A stretch of DNA of 6,172 nt from Chitinophagaceae bacterium. GTDB taxonomy: Bacteria; Bacteroidota; Bacteroidia; Chitinophagales; UBA10324. The position numbers and the translations under genes are program-made. The stretch spans positions 1-6,172 of the forward strand of contig JAHEZG010000239.1 in the NCBI GenBank assembly GCA_023251195.1. Reading direction: 5' to 3'. Every line of letters begins with the position of its first letter. Within the stretch, counting starts at the first letter, position 1. Below the pieces are notes generated by a model. It saw only the letters and a list, made by a program, of their open reading frames with translations, was not told the origin of the DNA and did not search any database. Below, piece by piece: positions 1 to 5,862 of the stretch.

Positions 1-2
1 GT

Positions 3-377
3 CAGCATCAATTTATTCATGCGCTTGTGATTGCAGTGCCGAGTTCGCTGTTGATTTTTTATGCTTATCATTTTAATGAAAGCGATTACTGGATAAAACT
101 TTTATATGCAGGTATGTTCGGACTGATGGTGGCGACTGCAATTAATTTTTACAGTGTGCGAAGAAGGAAAACAGAACCGATTTTGAAATCAACCATTACC
201 TGTCCGCATTGCGGACATAAGAAAAAAGAAGTGATGCCGACGAATGCGTGTCAGTATTTTTATGATTGTGAAAACTGTAAAGCTGTTTTGAAACCGGAGG
301 AAGGTGATTGTTGTGTGTATTGTAGTTACGGAACTGTTGATTGTCCGCCGATGCAATTAGGAATGGATTGCTGTTGA
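3..377 (+). CDS. Membrane protein with C-terminal GDCCVxC cysteine-rich domain (5' end outside window)
   Basis: The frame is open to the left edge, so the gene is probably cut there; a GTG at base 27 could start it but has no ribosome binding site and lies inside a hydrophobic helix. Numbering from that GTG, two hydrophobic segments are visible (about -4 to 15 and 22 to 43), followed by the basic stop-transfer RRRK and a soluble tail. The tail has a zinc-ribbon-like CPHCGH (59-64), CENC (81-84), the signature GDCCVYCSYG (93-102), CPP (106-108) and a terminal CC: eleven cysteines in 58 residues. This matches the small family known as GDCCVxC domain (seleno)proteins. All cysteines here are TGT/TGC codons, with no in-frame TGA. 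The biochemical role of the family is not known to me; soft-metal or redox binding is inferred from the cysteines. The downstream gene starts 31 bases later and is likely co-transcribed. The missing N-terminus could be a transporter of MerT/MerC size, but this cannot be seen. Confidence 0.8.
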   Translation, partial: QHQFIHALVIAVPSSLLIFYAYHFNESDYWIKLLYAGMFGLMVATAINFYSVRRRKTEPILKSTITCPHCGHKKKEVMPTNACQYFYDCENCKAVLKPEEGDCCVYCSYGTVDCPPMQLGMDCC

Positions 378-408
378 ATTAATTTTGAACTGAAATAAAT
401 TTTAAACC

Positions 409-1161
409 ATGCGGAAAATAATTTTTGTTGTTGCACTGATTGCATCAGCTACTTTTTTATTTAATCGCTGCTCTACGAAGAGCAGTGCGGAGGGAAATAT
501 TTCTTTTTATGATGTGCCAATGGTTTGTAATGCGGACACCACGATTGGTTGCGGAAGCAGATTGAAACCATTGTTCATAGAATCAGCAAAAGAAAAAGCG
601 ATAAAGGAAAGCTGGGTGAACCGCAAGGGAACTGTGATTGCATTTGTGTGGGCAGATGGAAAACCAGATGCCGATGTTGCTGATAAATTATTTGCAAAGT
701 TTGGAATTGATTACTCTGCTATTGATGATGCAAAGAAAGTGAGCGAAATGACGGAAGGAATGAAGGGAAAAGAAAAATGGTATGAGGGAATGGAGGTTGA
801 CTCGCTGAGTTTGCTTGAGGCGGGAACAATTGCTTCGACCTCGACAAAAGTTATTCTTAATGCCGGATTGATTACTGAAGATGAAGCAACCGATATTAAA
901 AATGATATTGAGGAATATTTTAAAAAGGAATTAGTGAAAGTGAGAACAAATGATGAACTGCTAAATGACGAAAGAAAAAAATGGCTTGATGATTCTTACC
1001 AGATTTATGTAAATCATATTGGGGTTGACCGTGCGGATAAAGTGAAATCCTATTATGCTGATTACTTAACCAAGAAGGATGCAGATGAGCAACAGTGTAA
1101 GAAAACCTGTTGCGGAAAAAAGGAGTTGGAAAAGAAAGATGAGTGTTGCAAGAAGAAATAA
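409..1161 (+). CDS. Putative lipoprotein with paired N-terminal cysteines and CC-rich lysine tail, function unknown
   Basis: A 250-residue protein. The N-terminus is basic, then hydrophobic (MRKIIFVVALIASATFLFN), with a cysteine at 21. The lipobox FNRC is poor by the strict consensus, so lipidation is likely but not certain. The mature part begins with a conserved-looking block, YDVPMVCNADTTIGCGSR (34-51; Cys40 and Cys48), then a mainly helical, charged body (about 55-225). It ends with a metal-ligand-like tail: C230, CC234-235 and CC246-247 set among lysines. I recall similar 'VP-VC...IGCGSR' proteins in Bacteroidota metal loci but cannot name a family. The position 31 bases behind the GDCCVxC gene and the same cysteine style suggest a joint role in binding a soft metal in the envelope. 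The ATG at 409 is chosen because it gives the signal sequence; no Shine-Dalgarno is visible. Confidence 0.8.
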   Translation: MRKIIFVVALIASATFLFNRCSTKSSAEGNISFYDVPMVCNADTTIGCGSRLKPLFIESAKEKAIKESWVNRKGTVIAFVWADGKPDADVADKLFAKFGIDYSAIDDAKKVSEMTEGMKGKEKWYEGMEVDSLSLLEAGTIASTSTKVILNAGLITEDEATDIKNDIEEYFKKELVKVRTNDELLNDERKKWLDDSYQIYVNHIGVDRADKVKSYYADYLTKKDADEQQCKKTCCGKKELEKKDECCKKK

Positions 1162-1178
1162 TCCGACTACAAGTTGGA
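1162..1178. terminator. Weak hairpin between convergent genes, possible terminator
   Basis: In the 26 bases between the two converging stop codons, tccgac (1162-1167) can pair with gttgga (1173-1178) around a five-base loop, with one G-U pair on the + transcript. Downstream sequence is A/T-rich in both directions, but there is no clean U-tract. The placement fits a shared terminator; the stem is short, so this is a tentative call. Confidence 0.25.
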
Positions 1179-1187
1179 ATAATTAAT

Positions 1188-1625
1188 TCAATTCGGCGAG
1201 GACGCAGAGCTAAACTGACTTCCTATATCGCCCTGTTTCAATTCATTTATCCGCGTCATAAAACGACTCCAATTTCTTCGTGAAACTGATAAGGAATATT
1301 CATTTGTGAGTATGACTGTTTTCTGTTTTCCATTCACAATGGTTTTTATGTGTAACAGATTAATGATAGTTGAATTGTGTATGCGAAAAAAGAATCGTGC
1401 ATCTAATTTAGCTTCGAGTTTTTTTAAATTGTAGGATGCTAAATAATCTTTCCGGTTAGTGAAGGAGATATTGGAATATGTTTTATTTCCATCCAGTTTT
1501 ATAATATCGAATAACTCCACTTCGACATTTTCTTCAGATAATAATGAACGGAGAAAAAACGAACCTGAAAGATGCTGATGCAATTTTGCAAAATCGCAGT
1601 TGATTAATTTCAACTCCCTTTTCAT
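1188..1625 (-). CDS. Stand-alone LytTR-type DNA-binding regulator
   Basis: A 145-residue protein whose residues about 37-129 fit the LytTR (LytR/AlgR) DNA-binding domain: DIIKLDGNKTYSNI (40-53) corresponds to the usual 'I-yiea-g-yt-i' start, then RFFFRIHNSTIINLLHI (77-93), the family's 'F-RvHrSyiVNl--I' core, and LSVSRRNWSRF (112-122), the usual 'lpvSRry-' end. The first 36 residues are not a receiver domain: there is no phospho-acceptor aspartate pocket and no room for one. It is therefore not a classical two-component regulator. The ATG lies six bases after the multicopper oxidase stop codon, so it is the last gene of the - strand row and may be translationally coupled. Regulation of the copper genes is inferred from position only; the input signal is unknown. 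The last 15 residues are low-complexity (serine-rich). Confidence 0.88.
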   Translation of the reverse strand: MKRELKLINCDFAKLHQHLSGSFFLRSLLSEENVEVELFDIIKLDGNKTYSNISFTNRKDYLASYNLKKLEAKLDARFFFRIHNSTIINLLHIKTIVNGKQKTVILTNEYSLSVSRRNWSRFMTRINELKQGDIGSQFSSASSPN

Positions 1626-1631
1626 AAATTT

Positions 1632-4343
1632 TCAATAGGTGAAAGTTATTCCAGCACCTAAACCCATATCGCTATCGTAGTGCGTGGAAAGGGAAAAATA
1701 TTTTGTAACGATGTAACGGAAGCCAGCCATGTATTCTTTATCGGTATTTGCCATAAGGTTTAAACGCAAACGACTTGTAACGGGAATATCCTGACGGCTT
1801 AACTGAAAACGAAACTTGCCGTCGGAATCAAATCTTGCATCTGCTATTACAAGCATTGGTAAAGTGTATTGGATTCCGACAACGAAAGCCTGCCGGTCGT
1901 TTTTGTTGCTTAACTGACCGAATGCATTGTAGGTATCAGTTCCGAAAATATTTCCCATCTCATTATTACCGACCTTGCGATAATGATAATCGAACCCTGC
2001 ATAGGGATACCACCATTGCTTTTTGCCATGGTAACGACCAAGCATTGTTTCACTTTCGTAACCGTGTTCATCGTGATAACCGAGATGCCACATGGTTTCT
2101 AATTTCCAGCGGGTGTTAGCCAGCATTGCTTCACCATCACTGCCATTATTTTCAATTCCGATTTTTGCCATCGGATGAAATTCGCGGTCGTCGCTGAATA
2201 ATTTTCGTTGTGCTTGTTTCGGATTCGGCAGTTCAGGATTGGGGGGTGAATTTTCGTAACTGAAAATTCTTCCCATGCCACTCATCATGTGATAAAGTAG
2301 GTGACAATGAAAAAACCAATCGCCGCTTTCGGTTGCTGCGAATTCAAATGTGTCGGTTTCCATTGGCATAATATCCAACACATTTTTCAACGGTGCGTAA
2401 TCGCCTTGTCCGTTCAGCAATCTGAAAAAGTGCCCGTGCAAGTGCATCGGGTGGCGCATCATTGTGTTATTGGTGAGTATGACACGAATATTTTCTCCTT
2501 TATGAATTAAAATTTTATCGGCTTCGGAAACAGTTTTATTATCCATACTCCATACAAAACGATTCATATTTCCTGTCAGCACAAAATGTAATTCTTTAAG
2601 TGTGCCTACAGGCAAAGTGGTTTTTTTAACAGCGCGAAGCATTCCATAATTGAGCGTAATTATTTCGTGCTGGTCTCCCTCTTTTGCATAACCGGAATCA
2701 TTCATCTGCATGTTAACCATCTTCATTTTTCCTTCCTGCGATTTTGATTTTTTCTTTCCGGTTTTTTGTTCGCCTGTACTTTCGGGATACATGACGCTGT
2801 TCATGTCCATGACCTGATTGCTCATTTTCATTCCCATATCATCAAGGTTGCCATTCATTTTCATCATGCCGTTCATCATCTTCATTCCTTCAAAGTATTT
2901 CAGTTTGGGAAATGGTGTTGCAGGCATTTTCATTCCGCTACCCAGCCACAGTGATGCAGATTTTGTTCTGTCCTCAGCAGTCGCTAAAAACTCATAGCTC
3001 ATGTTTTCTGGGATGGTGACAATGACATCATAAGTTTCAGCAACAGCAATAATCAACCGATCAACTTCCACCGGTTCGACATCTTCACCATCATTGGCAA
3101 CCACTGTCATCTTTCCGCCTGAATAGGAGAGCCAGAAATAAGTTGCAGCACCGCCATTAACAATGCGCAGTTTTACTTTATCACCTGCTTTAAATTGTGG
3201 TTGCTCTTCAGTTGGTTTACCATTGATTAAAAATTTTGAGTATGCAACATCACTTACATCCATTGCCAACATTCGTTTCCATTCATTTGTCAGTTTGGTT
3301 TTAAGATACCCTTCTTTGATTGCCACAAAATAATTTTGAGTGCTGTGTTTTTTTATCGCATACCAATCAGTTGCATTGTGTAAACTCCGATGTACCTCGC
3401 AAGGTTTTTCATTTGTCCAATCGCTAAGTATTATTGGATACTGCTTAATGGGTGGTTCTTTCTTTTTCAGAAAAATCAAAACTCCATACATTCCTATCTG
3501 CTCCTGCAATTCAGAGTGAGAATGATACCAATATGTTCCATTCTGTACGACAGGAAATTTATATAAATGTGTTTCACCTGATTTGATTGGCATTTGCGTG
3601 AGATAAGGAACACCATCAAACTGATTTGGTAAAATGACTCCATGCCAGTGCAGCGTAGTAGTTGACTTTAATAAATTGTGAACATAAATCTCCGCTGTAT
3701 CACCTTCGGTGAAAGTAAGTGTGGGCATGGGGATAGAACCATTTACAGCAATTGCATGTCGTGTCTTGCCCGCAAAATTTACTATAGTATCAGTAATGAA
3801 TAAATTATAGATAACAGCTTTACCCGGCTTTTGATTTTCTTTTTCAATTTGCTGATTAATAATTTTTGTATTGTCTTTTTTTATTGCAGTTTCTTCATGA
3901 ACTGTTTTAGTAGTGTCAATATTATTTTTTGACTGTTCAGGACTATTCAGTTTGCTTGTTTTTTTCACCAAAGTCATTCCGCACTTCGGACACTTACCGG
4001 GAGTTGCAGAATGAATTTCAGGATGCATGACGCAGGTATAATAAACTGAATCGGTTTGTTGCACGATGATTTTTGGGGGGGCTTTTTTGTTCGTGTTTGA
4101 TCCTGAAGTGGATTTAGGTCTGTTATTGATTTTGGTCGGCACTTGTTTTTCAACTTTAATAATTTTTTTTATTAAAGTCATTCCGCATTTCGGACACATG
4201 CCCGGTTTAGCCGCATGAATTTCAGGATGCATCACACAGGTATAATAAACGGAATCAATATGCTGAGTCTGCTTTGTGGTGCCTTGTGCAAATACAGGAA
4301 CTGATGTAAGCAGAATTGAAATTAAGAAGAGAAATATTTTCAT
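1632..4343 (-). CDS. Multicopper oxidase (CopA/PcoA-like) fused to two heavy-metal-binding repeats and a C-terminal outer-membrane barrel domain
   Basis: A 903-residue envelope protein for copper handling, probably Cu(I) oxidation and sequestration. Order of parts: Sec signal peptide (1-19/20, cut near VFAQ; no twin arginine); heavy-metal-binding repeat 1 (30-60) and 2 (98-128), each YYTCVMHPEIH...CPKCGM; a basic, polar linker (129-175); multicopper oxidase (about 176-697). All copper ligands are present: HWH 232-234, HSH 274-276, HPMHLHGH 631-638, HCHLLYHMMSGM 679-690. Type 1 copper would be held by H631, C680, H685 and M690. Between them lies a methionine-rich insert (471-547, about 18 Met), as in CopA/PcoA and CueO. 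Residues about 712-903 show repeated alternating polar/hydrophobic strands, many aromatics and a C-terminal Tyr, as in outer-membrane beta-barrels; IQYTLPM...DGKFRFQL resembles the CopB/PcoB pattern. Typical CopA proteins are about 600 residues and Tat-exported, so length and signal are unusual. The gene starts 10 bases after the DUF2231-like gene stop. Oxidase identity is secure; the barrel assignment is an inference. Confidence 0.93.
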   Translation of the reverse strand: MKIFLFLISILLTSVPVFAQGTTKQTQHIDSVYYTCVMHPEIHAAKPGMCPKCGMTLIKKIIKVEKQVPTKINNRPKSTSGSNTNKKAPPKIIVQQTDSVYYTCVMHPEIHSATPGKCPKCGMTLVKKTSKLNSPEQSKNNIDTTKTVHEETAIKKDNTKIINQQIEKENQKPGKAVIYNLFITDTIVNFAGKTRHAIAVNGSIPMPTLTFTEGDTAEIYVHNLLKSTTTLHWHGVILPNQFDGVPYLTQMPIKSGETHLYKFPVVQNGTYWYHSHSELQEQIGMYGVLIFLKKKEPPIKQYPIILSDWTNEKPCEVHRSLHNATDWYAIKKHSTQNYFVAIKEGYLKTKLTNEWKRMLAMDVSDVAYSKFLINGKPTEEQPQFKAGDKVKLRIVNGGAATYFWLSYSGGKMTVVANDGEDVEPVEVDRLIIAVAETYDVIVTIPENMSYEFLATAEDRTKSASLWLGSGMKMPATPFPKLKYFEGMKMMNGMMKMNGNLDDMGMKMSNQVMDMNSVMYPESTGEQKTGKKKSKSQEGKMKMVNMQMNDSGYAKEGDQHEIITLNYGMLRAVKKTTLPVGTLKELHFVLTGNMNRFVWSMDNKTVSEADKILIHKGENIRVILTNNTMMRHPMHLHGHFFRLLNGQGDYAPLKNVLDIMPMETDTFEFAATESGDWFFHCHLLYHMMSGMGRIFSYENSPPNPELPNPKQAQRKLFSDDREFHPMAKIGIENNGSDGEAMLANTRWKLETMWHLGYHDEHGYESETMLGRYHGKKQWWYPYAGFDYHYRKVGNNEMGNIFGTDTYNAFGQLSNKNDRQAFVVGIQYTLPMLVIADARFDSDGKFRFQLSRQDIPVTSRLRLNLMANTDKEYMAGFRYIVTKYFSLSTHYDSDMGLGAGITFTY
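3960..4052 (-). repeat. Second copy of intragenic heavy-metal-binding repeat
   Basis: Encodes residues 98-128 of the multicopper oxidase fusion. It matches the first copy, 204 bases away, in 27 of 31 residues and, by hand count, about 77 of 93 bases. Ligand candidates C104, H107, H111, C118 and C121 are conserved between the copies. Confidence 0.88.
4164..4256 (-). repeat. First copy of intragenic heavy-metal-binding repeat
   Basis: Encodes residues 30-60 of the multicopper oxidase fusion, directly after the signal peptide. The pattern YTCVMHPEIH, then CPKCGM, is the small heavy-metal-binding domain also found at the N-termini of some CusB-type adaptors and copper P-type ATPases. It is in frame with its copy at 3960-4052, at exactly 68 residues' spacing. 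Confidence 0.88.
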
Positions 4344-4353
4344 TTCGATTTAA

Positions 4354-5394
4354 TTATTTCGATGCCGCTAAATCTTTCTTGCTGCTGAATGATGCTGAAT
4401 ATGATTTTCCTGCTTTCGTTAAAGTGCAAACTGCATTGAATGCTTCACCATTAATGGCTTGCATCGCAGTTTGCTTTCCATCCATTTGCATCAACTCAAT
4501 TGTTGTGGAAGCAGATTTCGAGTAAATCATTTTCACCTTGCCTGTAACATTTTTCATGTCGAGTGGTTTTGCATCACCATCCAACAAATAAAAAATGAGG
4601 TCGCTTCCGTCAGCTTTAATTTCCATGTGATATGGCTCGGCTTCTTCAATGGTTCCTCCATGCGGACCTTTACCGATTTCACCTACATGATGGTCTTCCT
4701 CTTGCGGTTCGCCCTTATTTTCTTCAGTGGTGCTATCAGAATATGAGTCTGTCTCAGTTTGGTAAATTGTTGCATCTCTATTATGAGGAAGCTGATATGA
4801 TTCCAGATACTTCCCCATTGGACCAATACCTTCCATGTGAACCAACATAGCACCATGATGCCCGGCGATTGAAACTGTTACACCAGATGCAATCAGAAAA
4901 AATGTTGTAACTAATTCTATCCATAATTTTCTATTCAGGAAAAAGTGAGAAAGAATTTTCAGTAGTAATGCAGCGAGTGAAAACCAAGAAGTGAGGTCAG
5001 CCATTTGCTCGTGCGTATCAAAAATTTCTTTTGCTCTTCCTGCCAGCACTCCTGTGTCAGCATGAAATGTATTTGAGGCAAGCCATGAAGTGATTAAACC
5101 AAGAGCTAAAAGAATCAGCGTAGCAACGCTGAATTCTTTTTTGAAAAAAAAGAATGACAGCATTTGAAACAAGATTGCCATAAGCAGAAGCACAATGGGA
5201 AAGTGAACTATTAGCGGATGATAATTCGGGAAAGCGCTGATGGCTTCCATTTCCTGGTGTTCGGTCATTTCTATTTGCATTAATGAATCTGACACCGACA
5301 TTTTGAGTGAATCATCGTGATAATGATGCGCATAAATTTTTCCTGATGCTGATAGAAGAAGAAGAAATCCAAGAATTATTTTTTTGATTTTCAT
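4354..5394 (-). CDS. DUF2231-like four-helix membrane protein with periplasmic HGG-type C-terminal domain
   Basis: A 346-residue protein. A signal peptide (1-22, ending KIYA) is followed by a His/Asp/Met-rich stretch (23-50). Then comes NYHPLIVHFPIVLLL (57-71), the hallmark HPxxVHFPI start of DUF2231-type membrane domains. Four membrane helices are visible at about 62-84, 88-108, 133-152 and 158-178, with histidines at helix ends (H59, H65, H111, H128, H179, H180, H186). An acidic linker (about 212-240) leads to a soluble domain (about 240-340) starting GPHGGTIEEAEPYHMEI, of a kind I associate with Bacteroidota metal loci. The helical part may bind haem or metal through its histidines, but the family's function is not established. 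It lies 10 bases upstream of the multicopper oxidase gene and is probably co-transcribed, so a role in copper binding or delivery at the inner membrane is a reasonable inference. The ATG at 5394 is chosen for the signal peptide. Confidence 0.85.
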   Translation of the reverse strand: MKIKKIILGFLLLLSASGKIYAHHYHDDSLKMSVSDSLMQIEMTEHQEMEAISAFPNYHPLIVHFPIVLLLMAILFQMLSFFFFKKEFSVATLILLALGLITSWLASNTFHADTGVLAGRAKEIFDTHEQMADLTSWFSLAALLLKILSHFFLNRKLWIELVTTFFLIASGVTVSIAGHHGAMLVHMEGIGPMGKYLESYQLPHNRDATIYQTETDSYSDSTTEENKGEPQEEDHHVGEIGKGPHGGTIEEAEPYHMEIKADGSDLIFYLLDGDAKPLDMKNVTGKVKMIYSKSASTTIELMQMDGKQTAMQAINGEAFNAVCTLTKAGKSYSASFSSKKDLAASK

Positions 5395-5435
5395 TTTAGT
5401 TGATTGATGATTAATCTTATTGATGAATAGAGATA

Positions 5436-5852
5436 TTATTCTGTGCCTTGAATTGTAACATTAAATGTTCCGCTATTTTGCGTAGTGTTGAATGGCATTT
5501 CGCCAGTAATGCGTTTGGAGTGGTTGGATTCAAATCCAACATCAAAAAGAAAATAATGTCCGCAACTCAGATTGGGAATGCAAACTGAATCGCCCGGATA
5601 TACACCTACAAAAAAAGTATCATAATCAGAAGGATTAACACCGGGCGATTCATTCACATTGTACTTTATGAAAACTGTGTCGCAGTATTTTTTAATGTTC
5701 ACCACCTGATGCACACCATGTTGAAGGAAAACATTCAGTGTAAGATTTCCTGAAGTACCTGCCCCGCAATTATCCAACTTATCGTGAGTACAAGCGGTTG
5801 CACAAAAAATAATGAACAGAATAATTGCGTGAGCGGAACTTATTTTTTTCAT
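5436..5852 (-). CDS. Small cysteine-containing lipoprotein, function unknown
   Basis: A 138-residue protein with a lipoprotein signal: MKK, a hydrophobic core, then ATAC with Cys21 as the lipidated residue. The mature part looks all-beta: short strands LTLNVFLQHG (37-46), DTVFIKYN (58-65), DTFFVGVYPGDSVCIPNL (78-95), HYFLFDVGF (99-107) and GTFNVTIQG (128-136). The segment GDSVCIPNLSCGHYFLFDVGF resembles the loop-plus-strand found in carboxypeptidase-regulatory or Ig-like folds ('v-gL-pG-Y-l'). Besides Cys17 and Cys21 there are C29, C57, C91 and C97, which could form two disulfides. I do not recognise a named family. It begins 10 bases after the beta-propeller gene and ends 41 bases before the DUF2231-like gene, so it belongs to the same gene row; a surface or periplasmic role alongside the propeller protein is inferred from position. 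Confidence 0.8.
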   Translation of the reverse strand: MKKISSAHAIILFIIFCATACTHDKLDNCGAGTSGNLTLNVFLQHGVHQVVNIKKYCDTVFIKYNVNESPGVNPSDYDTFFVGVYPGDSVCIPNLSCGHYFLFDVGFESNHSKRITGEMPFNTTQNSGTFNVTIQGTE

Positions 5853-5862
5853 TGGCTATTAG

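Noticed and set aside
27..29. GTG as the true start of the first gene
   Set aside because: The frame stays open to the left edge with continuing hydrophobic residues (FIHAL), and there is no ribosome binding site; a cut gene is more likely.
300..377. Selenocysteine codon in the GDCCVxC motif
   Set aside because: Every motif position is TGT or TGC; the only TGA is the terminal stop after the final CC.
1188..1625. Full LytTR response regulator
   Set aside because: The N-terminal part is only about 36 residues and has none of the receiver-domain acidic residues; there is also no frameshifted receiver before it, as the oxidase stop lies six bases upstream.
1835..2954. Several + strand open frames and one short - strand frame within the multicopper oxidase gene
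   Set aside because: They overlap residues carrying the copper ligands, Met-rich insert and barrel domain; their sequences (runs of His and Phe from reversed ATG/Met codons) are shadows.
4459..4850. Open frames on the + strand opposite the DUF2231-like gene
   Set aside because: They lie wholly antisense to a well-supported coding region, are rich in His/Phe/Leu as expected from reading that gene backwards, and show no domain.
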